Below, one piece after another: positions 36,344 through 44,775 of a DNA stretch of 64,000 bases. Position 1 is the stretch's first letter, and every line of letters begins with the position of its first letter. A program made the translations under genes and the position numbers. The stretch spans positions 2,542,001 to 2,606,000 of the forward strand of contig NZ_OZ246016.1 in NCBI RefSeq assembly GCF_965230735.1, in the 5' to 3' direction. This DNA is from Motiliproteus sp965230735 (lineage in GTDB: Bacteria; Pseudomonadota; Gammaproteobacteria; Pseudomonadales; Balneatricaceae). Below the pieces are notes generated by a model that did not search any database, was not told where the DNA came from, and worked only from the letters and a program-made list of their open reading frames with translations.

Positions 36344-37114
36344 ATGTTGATCGACTCCCATTGCCACCTGGACCGCCTGGATCTGAAAGCCTACGACGGT
36401 CAATTAGAGCCTGTGATGCAGCTGGCGGCTGAGCAGGGGGTGGAAGGTTTTCTGTGTGTCGGTACCGATATGGCGCGCTGGCAACCGATGATGGAGCTGA
36501 TTGCGCCCTATTCGCAGGTGTTGGCGTCGGTCGGTGTGCATCCGTTGAGCGATGAGATCGCGCAGATCGATGGCGATACGCTGATTCAAGCGGCCAACCA
36601 TCCTCGCGTCGTTGCAATCGGTGAAACCGGTCTGGATTACCATTACAGCGGCGACACCGCAGAACAGCAGCAGCGCAGTTTTGAGTGCCATCTCGATGCG
36701 GCCAGCCGGTGCAGCAAACCGGTTATTGTGCATACCCGTGAGGCACAACAGGACACGCTGCGGATTCTCGGACAAAGACTGGGCCCGGCCGGTGGCGTCA
36801 TGCACTGTTTCACCGAAACCCTGGAGATGGCGCAGCAGGCCGTAGAGATGGGAATGTATATCTCATTCTCCGGCATCATCACCTTCCGTAACGCGGACGA
36901 TTTGCGTGAGGTGGTGCGCCAGATTCCGCTGGAGCGGATTCTGGTTGAAACCGATGCGCCCTATCTGACCCCGGTACCCCATCGAGGCCGGCCCAATGAA
37001 CCCAGATTTGTCAGAGAAGTTGCCCAATGTGTCGCCGATCTCAAGGGGCTACACTTTGATCAGGTGGTGGAACAGACCGGTGCTAACTTCAAGCAGCTGT
37101 TCCAGCAGAATTAA
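36344..37114 (+). CDS. TatD-family metal-dependent hydrolase/DNase
   Basis: This is a TIM-barrel hydrolase of the TatD/YcfH group, reported as a 3'-5' exonuclease or deoxyribonuclease. The 256-residue protein begins MLIDSHCHLDRLDLKAYDG with the metal ligands HxH. GVHPLSDEIAQ, ETGLDYHYSGD, CSKPVIVHTREAQQD, GGVMHCFTET and ILVETDAPYLTPVPHRGRPN follow, all family motifs. It is in the position of YcfH after pilZ. A radical SAM gene follows 27 bases later. Confidence 0.93.
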   Translation: MLIDSHCHLDRLDLKAYDGQLEPVMQLAAEQGVEGFLCVGTDMARWQPMMELIAPYSQVLASVGVHPLSDEIAQIDGDTLIQAANHPRVVAIGETGLDYHYSGDTAEQQQRSFECHLDAASRCSKPVIVHTREAQQDTLRILGQRLGPAGGVMHCFTETLEMAQQAVEMGMYISFSGIITFRNADDLREVVRQIPLERILVETDAPYLTPVPHRGRPNEPRFVREVAQCVADLKGLHFDQVVEQTGANFKQLFQQN

Positions 37115-37141
37115 GCCAAACCTATCGACTCGGGAGACGCT

Positions 37142-38029
37142 GTGTACCCGACCTATATCGAACCGTTATTTCGTCCTCCCAGCGAAGCTCGCTCGCTGAT
37201 CATTCAGGTCACTAACGGTTGTAGCTACAACAAATGCTCGTTCTGCGAGATGTATACGGCGGCGCAGAAGAAATTTCGCCCCAAGCCGGAAGCCGAGCTG
37301 TTGTCTGAGATCGAACAATTGGGGCGTAGTTACCCCGAGACACGACGGATCTTTCTGGCCGATGGCGATGCCATGGTGTTGTCAGGGCGACGGTTGTTGA
37401 CCATCCTGCAGCATCTGCGTCGAAACTTCAGTCAGCTGCAACGAGTCACGGCCTACTGCCTGCCGCGAAACCTCAACAATAAAACCGACGATGAACTGGC
37501 CGCGCTGCAGCGTGAAGGGTTGGATATGCTTTATGTCGGTGCCGAGTCCGGTGACGATACCGTGCTGGCCAAGGTGGTCAAGGGGGAAACCTTCGAGACC
37601 ACCAAAGTTGCCCTCAACCGACTATCGGCTGCTGGAATTCGACGCTCGGTCATGATTCTGAACGGTCTGGGTGGACGTCGCTACAGTGAGCAGCATGCGC
37701 TCAACTCGGCCCGCCTGGCCAACGCCACCCAACCTGAGTATCTATCGACGCTGGTGGTGAGCTTTCCAACCGGTGAGGCCCGTTTTCGCGAGGCTTTCGG
37801 CGGTGACTACGAGCCCCTGCAACAGGCTGACCTTTTTCAGGAGATGGCGCTGCTGGTTGGTGAGCTGGAACTTGATAAAACTGTCTTTCGCAGCGACCAC
37901 GCTTCGAATTATTTAGTGCTCAAAGGGATTCTCGGGCGGGATAAGGTCAGACTGATGGATCAGATCGACAAGGCGATTCATCAGCCGGGTAGGGTACCCC
38001 TGCGGCCAGAGTGGGCGCGCGGACTTTAA
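37142..38029 (+). CDS. Radical SAM protein of unknown function
   Basis: The 295-residue protein has the [4Fe-4S] radical SAM motif C-x3-C-x2-C in VTNGCSYNKCSFCEMYTAAQ (residues 27-34 hold the cysteines). The SAM-binding glycine region IFLADGDAMVLSGRRLL and YVGAESGDDTVLAKVVKG follow. The opening YPTYIEPLFRPPSEARSLI is characteristic of a widespread uncharacterised subgroup. No accessory iron-sulfur cysteines or extra substrate domain are visible. Starting at GTG with GGGAG upstream, it lies between tatD and the DUF1285 gene, probably in the same operon. Confidence 0.88.
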   Translation: MYPTYIEPLFRPPSEARSLIIQVTNGCSYNKCSFCEMYTAAQKKFRPKPEAELLSEIEQLGRSYPETRRIFLADGDAMVLSGRRLLTILQHLRRNFSQLQRVTAYCLPRNLNNKTDDELAALQREGLDMLYVGAESGDDTVLAKVVKGETFETTKVALNRLSAAGIRRSVMILNGLGGRRYSEQHALNSARLANATQPEYLSTLVVSFPTGEARFREAFGGDYEPLQQADLFQEMALLVGELELDKTVFRSDHASNYLVLKGILGRDKVRLMDQIDKAIHQPGRVPLRPEWARGL

Positions 38030-38060
38030 TCCCCCGTTTATCGCTACAGGAGTCTTAGAG

Positions 38061-38636
38061 GTGAAACAGGGTAGCTTTGATAGCGACGCGATCAGTCGAC
38101 AGGTCGATCTGAACGCCGATTCGCTACCTCCGGTCAATGACTGGAGTCCGGAATTAAGTGGTGATATCGATATCTTCATCAACCGGCGCGGAGAGTGGTT
38201 TCACGAAGGGGGGCGCTTCGAGCGTGAGGCGTTGGTCAAACTGTTTGCCTCGATCTTGCGTCGCGATGACAAGGATCATTACCTGGTGACTCCGGTCGAA
38301 AAGTGGCGTATTCGTGTTGAAGATGCACCCTTTGTGATTACCCGGCTGGAGCAACAGGGGGAAGGTAGCGAGCAGCGCTTACTGCTTGAGACCAACCTGG
38401 GCGAACGGTTCTGTGTCGATAAGGATCACCCGCTGTGGCTGGAACAGGATCCCCTGAGCGACGAATTGGCACCCTATGTGCGGGTTCGGGACCGGCTCAA
38501 TGGTTTGCTGTCCCGTCCGGTTTATTATCAGCTGGCGGAGCTGGCCGAAGAACGGCAGATCGACGGTGAGCTGCAGCTGGGTATCTACAGCGGCGGAGAG
38601 TTCTTCTCGCTCTCCGCCGCCTCTTCGCAGGATTGA
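38061..38636 (+). CDS. DUF1285 domain protein
   Basis: The 191-residue cytoplasmic protein belongs to DUF1285, a proteobacterial family of unknown function. Recognisable blocks are DIDIFINRRGEWFHEGGRFEREALVKLFASILRRD, HYLVTPVEKWRIRVEDAPFV and RPVYYQLAEL. The GTG start at 38061 is preceded by AGGAGTCTTAGAG. The yjbQ-like gene follows after only seven bases, so the two are probably cotranslated. Confidence 0.85.
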   Translation: MKQGSFDSDAISRQVDLNADSLPPVNDWSPELSGDIDIFINRRGEWFHEGGRFEREALVKLFASILRRDDKDHYLVTPVEKWRIRVEDAPFVITRLEQQGEGSEQRLLLETNLGERFCVDKDHPLWLEQDPLSDELAPYVRVRDRLNGLLSRPVYYQLAELAEERQIDGELQLGIYSGGEFFSLSAASSQD

Positions 38637-38643
38637 GTCCGTC

Positions 38644-39051
38644 ATGGTTGAACTGCTACAAATCCAAACCCGCGGTCAGGGCTTGTACGAGTTCACCGAT
38701 CAACTGCAGCAGCTGGCCAGGCGCAGCGGTATCGATGAGGGCCTGTGTAGCCTGCTGATTCAGCACACCAGTGCCAGTCTGACGATACAGGAGAACGCTG
38801 ACCCCAGCGCCCGGCATGACCTGGAACGCTGGATCAACCGGCTGGTGCCCGAGCGGGATCCGCTCTACACCCATACCTTGGAAGGGGATGATGATATGCC
38901 GGCCCATATCAAAGCCGCATTGACCGCCACCACGCTGTCGATTCCGATCAGCAATGGCCGGCTACTGCTGGGGACTTGGCAGGGGGTTTACTGTTGGGAG
39001 CATCGCCACGGCAATCACCGACGTTCGGTGGCGGTGCATATCGGTCGATAA
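38644..39051 (+). CDS. YjbQ/UPF0047 family protein (secondary thiamine-phosphate synthase-like)
   Basis: The 135-residue protein matches the UPF0047/YjbQ family, for which weak thiamine-phosphate synthase activity has been reported. Key blocks are SLLIQHTSASLTIQENADPS, HIKAALTATTLSIPISNGRL and LGTWQGVYCWEHRHG, with conserved metal-binding histidines. The start at ATG 38644 excludes a long upstream frame extension that only shadows DUF1285. It ends convergent with cheW. Confidence 0.88.
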   Translation: MVELLQIQTRGQGLYEFTDQLQQLARRSGIDEGLCSLLIQHTSASLTIQENADPSARHDLERWINRLVPERDPLYTHTLEGDDDMPAHIKAALTATTLSIPISNGRLLLGTWQGVYCWEHRHGNHRRSVAVHIGR

Positions 39052-39111
39052 CGAAGCGAAGAGATGGAGCGCACTGACTGTGCAGCGCGCTCTGACAGGC
39101 AACCGGCGGAG

Positions 39112-39591
39112 TTAGTAGGCCGGTTCGTCGTCCTCAATCATTCGATTCAGGTCCAGCAGGATGATCAGCTCGTCGTTATGGTAGCTGACGCCCTGGATAA
39201 ACTTGGTGCTCTCGTCGGTGCCGACGTTGGGGGCGCGCTCCACTTGCGATTGACGCAGGTAGATCACCTCCGCTACCGAATCGACCAGCATGCCAACGAC
39301 CTGGTCTTCCAATTCGATAACCACGATACGGCTGTCGTCGGTCGGGTCGCACTGGCCCAGGCCAAACAGGGTTCGGGTATCGATTACCGTGATTACATTA
39401 CCGCGCAGGTTGATGATGCCGACAATGTAGTGGGCTGATCCAGGAACCGGCGCGATCTCGGTCAATCGCAGCACCTCCTTGACCTGCATGACGTCGATGC
39501 CGTAGAGCTCCTCCGCCAACAGGAAGGTTGCCCATTGCATTTGTGGATCGTTACTGCTGTCCTGATCTACCAGTACGCTTTCACCGGCCAT
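39112..39591 (-). CDS. CheW-like chemotaxis coupling protein
   Basis: CheW proteins link chemoreceptors to the CheA kinase. The 159-residue protein is a single CheW domain. FLLAEELYGIDVMQVKEVLR, IVGIINLRGNVITVIDTRTLFGL (the receptor-binding RG signature), VIELEDQVVGMLVDSVAEV and ILLDLNRMI are all canonical. There is no CheA, receptor or CheY gene beside it, so it may serve an array encoded elsewhere. It is the only gene in its unit, between yjbQ (convergent) and hyi. Confidence 0.92.
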   Translation of the reverse strand: MAGESVLVDQDSSNDPQMQWATFLLAEELYGIDVMQVKEVLRLTEIAPVPGSAHYIVGIINLRGNVITVIDTRTLFGLGQCDPTDDSRIVVIELEDQVVGMLVDSVAEVIYLRQSQVERAPNVGTDESTKFIQGVSYHNDELIILLDLNRMIEDDEPAY

Positions 39592-39626
39592 ATCGATACT
39601 CCATGGAATCTGTTCGGCAAAGTTAG

Positions 39627-40424
39627 TTAAACCGTCGAGCCCTGATCTCGGCGGTAGGGGTTGAGCCAGTCCAGACCAGCCAGGGTTGATTGTTTGGGAT
39701 TGTATTCCAGCGCCACCCGGCCCGTATACCCCAAACGGTCAAGTTCAGCCAGCAGAGCCGGGTAATCCATCTCGCCGGTACCCGGTTCGTGGCGGCCGGG
39801 GTGGTCGGCGACTTGGATATGGCCAATGATCGGCATCAGCTCAGCCAGACGGGGCATAATCGGCGCTTCCATCCGCTGCATGTGATACAGGTCGTACTGC
39901 AGTCGCACGTTATCCGCGCCGATACGGTCAAGCAGCGCCCGTGCCTTGGCCGAATTGTTGATCAGAAAACCGGGAATATCATAGCTGTTGATCGCTTCGA
40001 TATTGAGGTTGATTCCCTGTTGGCCTAGCCGCTTGGCGGCATAGCGGCAGCGTTCGGCCATGATCTGCATGGCGCTGTCATCCGATAGGCTGTCAGGCCG
40101 CACTCCCGCCAAACAGTTGATCTGCCGACAGCCGGTGGCGGCGGCATAGATCAGCGCCTGCTCAACGCCGTCGATAAACTCCTGTTCGCGATTCGGTAGG
40201 CAGGCGATGCCCCGTTCGCCAGCATCCCAGTCGCCGGCCGGGAGATTGAACAGCACCAGTTGCTGGCTATTGCGGCTCAGAAGTTCAACCAGTTGCTGTG
40301 GTTCGATCGGGTAGGGGAACTGGATTTCTACCTCATCGAAACCGGCAGCGGCGGCGGCCTGAAAACGTTGTTCGAGCGGGTGTTCGACAAACAGTAGGCT
40401 GAGGTTGGCGCAAAATCTTGGCAT
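39627..40424 (-). CDS. hyi: Hydroxypyruvate isomerase family protein
   Basis: Hyi interconverts hydroxypyruvate and tartronate semialdehyde. The 265-residue TIM-barrel protein starts MPRFCANLSLLFVEHPLEQR. It has AAAAGFDEVEIQFPYPIEPQ, LVLFNLPAGDWDAGERGIAC and the catalytic glutamate regions NIEAINSYDIPGF and RVALEYNPKQST, all typical. The neighbour upstream on the same strand (42 bases away) encodes a reductase that would use its product, tartronate semialdehyde. No glyoxylate carboligase gene is present here. Confidence 0.88.
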   Translation of the reverse strand: MPRFCANLSLLFVEHPLEQRFQAAAAAGFDEVEIQFPYPIEPQQLVELLSRNSQQLVLFNLPAGDWDAGERGIACLPNREQEFIDGVEQALIYAAATGCRQINCLAGVRPDSLSDDSAMQIMAERCRYAAKRLGQQGINLNIEAINSYDIPGFLINNSAKARALLDRIGADNVRLQYDLYHMQRMEAPIMPRLAELMPIIGHIQVADHPGRHEPGTGEMDYPALLAELDRLGYTGRVALEYNPKQSTLAGLDWLNPYRRDQGSTV

Positions 40425-40465
40425 CGTGCTTCGTTCCGGCGTGTTAAACAGCTATCGGTGAGGGG

Positions 40466-41383
40466 TCAGTCCAGCTGTGGGTGCTGATTCAGCAGGTGCT
40501 GAAACAGGCCGCTGTGGTCAAGTTCCTCCAGCCCCTGGTCGATCATGGCCTGATACTCGGCCAGAGTCTGCCGGGCCAACGGCAGGTGCAACTGCTGTTG
40601 CTCGGCTTCGGCAACGATGGTTTGCATATCCTTGAGTTGGACCCGGGCACGGGCGCCGGGTTTAAAGTCGCGTTCGATCATGCGCTGGCCATGAAGTTCC
40701 AGAATCCGGCTGGCGGCAAAACCACCGCTTAGTGCGGTTCTGACGGCGGCAGGGTCGGCACCGCCGGCCTCGGCCAGCAACAGTGCTTCTGAAACCGCTC
40801 CGATCGTGATGCCGACGATCGCCTGATTGGCCAGCTTGGCCAACTGCCCGGTACCGCAAGGGCCGACATGATGAGGGGTGCCCATCACTTGAAACAGCGC
40901 CTTGGCCTGATCGAAATCGTGGAGCTCTCCTCCGGCCATGATCGACAGCGTGGCCTGCTCGGCGCCGACGGTGCCACCGGACACCGGCGCATCCAGGTAG
41001 TGGTAGCCAGCCTGTGCCAGCAGTGCGGCATGCTGTCGGGCCATCTGTGGCGGAATAGAACTCATGTCTATAAACAGCGTACCGGCGTTGGCGCAGCGGT
41101 ATGCGCCCGACTGGTACAGCACCTGATCGACGACCGGACCGGTTTCCAGCATGGTGATCACAATATCGACATCACTGAGCGCCTGCTCGAGGCTGTCGCA
41201 AACCTCTGAGCCGAGTGCCTCTAGGGGCGCGGTTTTTTCAACGGTGCGGTTCCAAAGCTGGGGCCGGTATCCGGCCTTCAGCAGATTGGTGGCCATCGGC
41301 AGTCCCATCAGGCCGATACCGATAAAGGCGACACGGGCAAGGGATTCTGCAGTGTTGGCGGCACGGGGATGGGCGTGGGTCAT
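40466..41383 (-). CDS. 2-hydroxy-3-oxopropionate (tartronate semialdehyde) reductase-like, 3-HIBADH family
   Basis: It is predicted to reduce tartronate semialdehyde to glycerate with NAD(P)H. The 305-residue protein has the Rossmann motif FIGIGLMGLPMATNLLKAGY, the DAPVSGGTVGAEQATLSIMAGG substrate loop and the catalytic Lys in GTGQLAKLANQAIVG, all of the 3-hydroxyisobutyrate dehydrogenase family. Sequence alone cannot separate GlxR/GarR from related reductases. The adjacent hyi supports the glyoxylate-route assignment. An N-terminal extension of about 15 residues precedes the Rossmann strand, so the true start may be later. Confidence 0.85.
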   Translation of the reverse strand: MTHAHPRAANTAESLARVAFIGIGLMGLPMATNLLKAGYRPQLWNRTVEKTAPLEALGSEVCDSLEQALSDVDIVITMLETGPVVDQVLYQSGAYRCANAGTLFIDMSSIPPQMARQHAALLAQAGYHYLDAPVSGGTVGAEQATLSIMAGGELHDFDQAKALFQVMGTPHHVGPCGTGQLAKLANQAIVGITIGAVSEALLLAEAGGADPAAVRTALSGGFAASRILELHGQRMIERDFKPGARARVQLKDMQTIVAEAEQQQLHLPLARQTLAEYQAMIDQGLEELDHSGLFQHLLNQHPQLD

Positions 41384-41423
41384 CGTAGGGATCGGTTCCG
41401 TTCAGGAGAGATGGAGGGGCGAG

Positions 41424-41759
41424 TCAGAGGCAGTTGGTCGGCTTGGGCAAGCCGGCGATTTTGCTCGCCACCTTGGCCGGACTGCCGGGAAACAGTTTCA
41501 TCAAATGCATGCTGTTGCCTTTTTCGGCCCCCAGCTTGATTTTGACCTGTTTTACCAGAATCCGCATGGCGGGTGAGAGTTCATACTCGTGATAAAACTC
41601 ACGCAGCAGCTCAATGATCTCCCAGTGTTCGTCGCTGAGGGTAAGCCCCTCGTTGTGTGCCATTTGCTCGGCAACCTGCGGCGACCAGTCTTCGAGCTGG
41701 CGCAGGAATCCTTCATTATCCAGCGCCACAACTTTGTTATCGATCGTGATCTGTTCCAT
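41424..41759 (-). CDS. tusE: Sulfurtransferase TusE (DsrC family)
   Basis: TusE accepts persulfide sulfur from TusBCD and passes it to MnmA for 2-thiouridine of tRNA. From ATG 41757-41759 the protein is 111 residues. It has WSPQVAEQMAHNEGLTLSDEHWEIIELLREFYHEYELSPAMRILVK and ends GLPKPTNCL with the penultimate catalytic cysteine. The second cysteine of true DsrC, ten residues earlier, is absent, which argues for a tRNA-thiolation role rather than dissimilatory sulfur metabolism. It is last of tusDCBE, four bases after tusB. Confidence 0.95.
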   Translation of the reverse strand: MEQITIDNKVVALDNEGFLRQLEDWSPQVAEQMAHNEGLTLSDEHWEIIELLREFYHEYELSPAMRILVKQVKIKLGAEKGNSMHLMKLFPGSPAKVASKIAGLPKPTNCL

Positions 41760-41763
41760 CGTC

Positions 41764-42060
41764 TCAGTACCAGCTCTGTACCCGGTCACACTTGATCGTC
41801 AGTGCGACAAAACCGGCATCATCGATCAGTTCGAACCGGTCACTCAGCACGGGGCCCAGCCCGCGGGCCTCTACATCCGGCTGGAGCACGGCGCAGCTGA
41901 TGCCGTCCGGCAGTTGTTCGAGCAACGACTGATGGGCTTGGGTGGCACCGTAAACGCCGTCTTCGATCAGCAACAGCATCGCAGGCGGGCTGATCAGTCG
42001 CAGGCAATCCTGCAGACACCGGGTTTGAGTGGGTGAGCTGTTAACGGTGTGTAAAACCAT
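41764..42060 (-). CDS. tusB: Sulfur relay protein TusB/DsrH
   Basis: TusB is the small structural subunit of the TusBCD complex. The 98-residue protein starts MVLHTVNSSPTQTRCLQDCL and has LLLIEDGVYGA and the C-terminal FVALTIKCDRVQSWY, typical for the family. It lies between tusC (nine bases) and tusE (four bases) on the minus strand. Confidence 0.9.
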   Translation of the reverse strand: MVLHTVNSSPTQTRCLQDCLRLISPPAMLLLIEDGVYGATQAHQSLLEQLPDGISCAVLQPDVEARGLGPVLSDRFELIDDAGFVALTIKCDRVQSWY

Positions 42061-42069
42061 GGGTGTCCC

Positions 42070-42435
42070 TTAAAAACTCAGAATATGTCGATGTTGATGG
42101 AACAGTTGTGCGGCCTGTTCATCATCCAGCAGCTCAACCTCAACGACCAGTTGTTCAGGTTTAATGCCGCGCAGTTGCAAGTCATGGGCTGCCACATAGA
42201 GACGTTCGATGTCATACATCGCCAGCGCCGGTAGGGTTTTGCTCAGGTCTTTGGCTGGCAGCTGTGTCGGTTGTTGTTCGCGCAGGAGCTGGTAGACGCC
42301 GTCGCCGACGAACAACAGGCTCAGAGGGGCTTCAAATGCAGCGGCAGTCAGCGCGGCGTCGAGTCCTTCGCGGGCGTTGAGACCACTATAAGGGGCGTGA
42401 CGCAAAACCAGCAACAGGTCGGCGATTTGATTCAT
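42070..42435 (-). CDS. tusC: Sulfur relay protein TusC/DsrF
   Basis: TusC is the middle subunit of TusBCD. The 121-residue protein begins MNQIADLLLVLRHAPYSGLNAREGLDAALTAAAFEAPLSLLFVGDGVYQLL, the usual DsrEF-fold opening, and contains MYDIERLYVAAHDL. Its start overlaps the tusD stop by four bases (ATGA). It lacks the active cysteine, as TusC normally does. Confidence 0.92.
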   Translation of the reverse strand: MNQIADLLLVLRHAPYSGLNAREGLDAALTAAAFEAPLSLLFVGDGVYQLLREQQPTQLPAKDLSKTLPALAMYDIERLYVAAHDLQLRGIKPEQLVVEVELLDDEQAAQLFHQHRHILSF

Positions 42436-42830
42436 GCGCGGCCTCCAAACGTAATAACCCGGTCGGCATTGATACCGGCATCGACCAATTGCCCGAGCCC
42501 CGAGAGTTCGAATCCTTCAGCCAGGTTGTCGGCCGTATGCTCGTAGCGTTTGGCTTCACGCTCATCCATGACGCCGCGCCGAACCGCGGCGGCAATACAG
42601 ACGATCAGTTCGATCCCGTGTTGCTGCGCTAATTGCTGCCAGCGAAGGGTCAGGTTGTTTTCGTCCTGGGGTGGGTGGGTCAGCCGATTGGCTGTCAGTA
42701 CCGATTCGCCATAAAAAAACACCCGTAATACCTCGACGCCTTGCTTGAGCGCCGCTTCGGTAAATCTGAGGGCAGTGGCAGCTGCCTGGCTGGCGCTGGG
42801 CGAGCCGTTAACAACGACGGCAAACTTCAT
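42432..42830 (-). CDS. tusD: Sulfurtransferase TusD/DsrE
   Basis: TusD receives sulfur from TusA. From ATG 42828-42830 (AAGG eight bases upstream) the protein is 132 residues and begins MKFAVVVNGSPSASQAAATA. The catalytic cysteine is in ELIVCIAAAVRRGVMDE. The C-terminal GFELSGLGQLVDAGINADRVITFG is typical. An upstream frame extension of 17 codons was not used. It is first of tusDCBE. Confidence 0.94.
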   Translation of the reverse strand: MKFAVVVNGSPSASQAAATALRFTEAALKQGVEVLRVFFYGESVLTANRLTHPPQDENNLTLRWQQLAQQHGIELIVCIAAAVRRGVMDEREAKRYEHTADNLAEGFELSGLGQLVDAGINADRVITFGGRA

Positions 42831-42990
42831 AATGAAAACCTTGTGAAAAACAGAGACAAGACTGTACTCAATTCCGCACAAAAGAAAACCTCTTGCGTCA
42901 GCTTTGAGTATGGGCCTGATAGCGTGGGATTAACTAATTATGTGTTTGCTTGGCGGTAAAACCAGAGCGCGGGGTCGGAAAGGGAGGGAT

Positions 42991-43024
42991 AAAAAAGCCC
43001 CGGGATCGGAGATCGCGGGGGCTT
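42991..43024 (-). terminator. Rho-independent terminator after the BI-1 family gene
   Basis: On the minus strand AAGCCCC and GGGGCTT flank an inner GATC/GATC stem with a one-base offset (an extra C/G pair region). The hairpin ends in TTTTTTATCCC. It lies 19 bases past the stop at 43043. Confidence 0.8.
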
Positions 43025-43042
43025 GGACCGAGAAGGCTGGGA

Positions 43043-43729
43043 TCAGTCGTCGCCGCCCATCACACCCAGCAGTTGCAGCAGGTTGATGAACAGGTTGAAG
43101 ATCGCCAGGTAAAGACCAGCTGCTGCCATCACGTAGTTGGTGTAGACGCCGTTAACGATGTTGCTGGTGTCATACAGGATGATGCCGCACATCAGCAGGA
43201 CGATAACCGCAGACAGCGCCAGGCTCATGGCGCTGACATCGATGCCGAAGAACGGCAGAACCAGCATCGCGACGATGCTTAGCAGTACCACCATCATGCC
43301 GGCAGCCAGGAAACCACCCATAAAGCTGAAGTCCTTGCGGGTGGTCAGCACGTAGCCGGACAGTCCCAGGAAGGTGATCGCGGTGATACCCATCGCGGTC
43401 ATGATCAGTTCGCCACCGTTAGCCAGGCCCAGGTAAGCATTCAGGATCGGACCCAGAGCAAAGCCGAGCATACCGGTAAACAGGAAGGTTACCGGCAGCG
43501 CCGCTGCACTGTTCTGAACCCGGGGCAGGACAAACCAGGTGATCACGATCGAACCGATCAGGCAGACCATCGAGACGATGCTGGGCGGGTTGATGACCAT
43601 GGAAACCGCAGCCATTACTGCGCTGAACACCAGTGTCATGGCCAGCAACAGGTAGGTGTTGCGGATAAGTTTGTTAGTCGCCAGGATCGACTGTTCCGAG
43701 CGAGCAACCGTGGTATCGGTCATGTTCAT
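43043..43729 (-). CDS. Bax inhibitor-1/YccA family membrane protein
   Basis: BI-1 proteins are seven-helix inner-membrane proteins; E. coli YccA restrains the FtsH protease. The 228-residue protein has seven hydrophobic segments and the family blocks LRNTYLLLAMTLVFSAV-like (here NKLIRNTYLLLAMTLVF), FTGMLGFALGPILNAYL and MCGIILYDTSNIVNGVYTNYV. The C-terminus is LYLAIFNLFINLLQLLGVMGGDD. It lies next to tusDCBE as in Pseudomonas. Confidence 0.92.
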   Translation of the reverse strand: MNMTDTTVARSEQSILATNKLIRNTYLLLAMTLVFSAVMAAVSMVINPPSIVSMVCLIGSIVITWFVLPRVQNSAAALPVTFLFTGMLGFALGPILNAYLGLANGGELIMTAMGITAITFLGLSGYVLTTRKDFSFMGGFLAAGMMVVLLSIVAMLVLPFFGIDVSAMSLALSAVIVLLMCGIILYDTSNIVNGVYTNYVMAAAGLYLAIFNLFINLLQLLGVMGGDD

Positions 43730-43943
43730 AAGGGTTCCTTAACGCATTTAAAAATTGTTATCAGCACCAAGCGGTGCTTAGGTAAATGGACCACAGCCGG
43801 CGCAATTAGTTGCGAATTTATAGCAAGCTTGCCGCTACCTTGCCAGTCCAAACCGGGCTTTTTACCGATAAGTCGGGTCCAGCCCTTTTCGCGACTCAAG
43901 TGGGGGGCTACCATAGCCGCTTTCTGACAATGGTGACGCACTC

Positions 43944-44765
43944 TTGAACGAGCAACTCGACATTCTGTACCTCGATGATGACATAGTCGTGATCGATAAA
44001 CCCTCGGGGTTGCTGGTACATCGGAGTCCAATCGATCGTCGTGAGCGCCGTTTCGCGTTGCAGTTGCTCAGAGACCAGCTTGGTCAGCGGGTTTATCCGG
44101 CCCACCGGCTCGACAAACCGACTTCCGGATTGTTGGTGTTCGGGCTCCACTCCGACGCCGCTTCGAGGCTACAACAGCAGTTCCGCGAGCGGCGAGTCAG
44201 CAAAACCTACCATGCCATTGTGCGCGGCTATCTGGATGAGTCCGGTCGCATCGACTCACCGTTGAGTGATAAGCGCGAAGCGATAGAGAAGGGTGGCAGT
44301 GATCAGGTCCGTCCGCCCCAGTCGGCGCTGACCGAATTCCGCACCGTCGATCGAGTCGAGCTGCCGATCCCGCTCGGGCGCTACAGCAGCAGCCGCTACT
44401 CGCTGGTAGAGCTCAAACCCCATACCGGTCGCAAGCACCAACTGCGTCGTCATATGAAACAGAGTGCTCACCATATCATCGGCGATACCCGCTACGGTGA
44501 CGGCAAGCACAATCAGTTGTTCCGAGACCAGTTTGATAATCAGCGCCTGCTGTTGTTCGCCACCCGGCTCTGCTTCGAACATCCCTTTGATGAAGGCCGA
44601 GGTCTGCAGCTGGATGCGAGAATCCCCGTCGAGTTACAACCGCTGTTTGAGGCGTTGGGGTGGTCGCGGCTGGATCGCCACGGTGTCACCGAGATAGCAC
44701 CCCCGGAACCCTCCCGGGTTGAAGCTTCGGCTGTTCAACCCTCTGAATTTGGCAATAGCCCCTAG
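43944..44765 (+). CDS. truC: tRNA pseudouridine(65) synthase TruC (RluA family)
   Basis: TruC makes pseudouridine 65 in tRNA-Ile and tRNA-Asp. The 273-residue protein starts at TTG 43944, reading MNEQLDILYLDDDIVVIDKPSGLLVH. The catalytic Asp is D57 in PAHRLDKPTSGLLVFGL, and LVELKPHTGRKHQLRRHMKQSAHHIIGDTRYGDGKHN matches TruC more than RluA/RluC. The last 25 residues (EIAPPEPSRVEASAVQPSEF) form a low-complexity tail not usual for the family. The mtnN-like gene begins 11 bases later. Confidence 0.9.
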   Translation: MNEQLDILYLDDDIVVIDKPSGLLVHRSPIDRRERRFALQLLRDQLGQRVYPAHRLDKPTSGLLVFGLHSDAASRLQQQFRERRVSKTYHAIVRGYLDESGRIDSPLSDKREAIEKGGSDQVRPPQSALTEFRTVDRVELPIPLGRYSSSRYSLVELKPHTGRKHQLRRHMKQSAHHIIGDTRYGDGKHNQLFRDQFDNQRLLLFATRLCFEHPFDEGRGLQLDARIPVELQPLFEALGWSRLDRHGVTEIAPPEPSRVEASAVQPSEFGNSP

Positions 44766-44775
44766 AGATAAGACT

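Noticed and set aside
39067..39092. GAGCGC/GCGCTC hairpin between yjbQ and cheW as a terminator
   Set aside because: The stem is short with a long loop and there is no T run on either strand.
41424..41759. TusE-like gene as true DsrC of dissimilatory sulfur oxidation
   Set aside because: Only the penultimate cysteine is present and no dsrAB or dsrM-type genes lie nearby. The tusDCB context fits tRNA thiolation.
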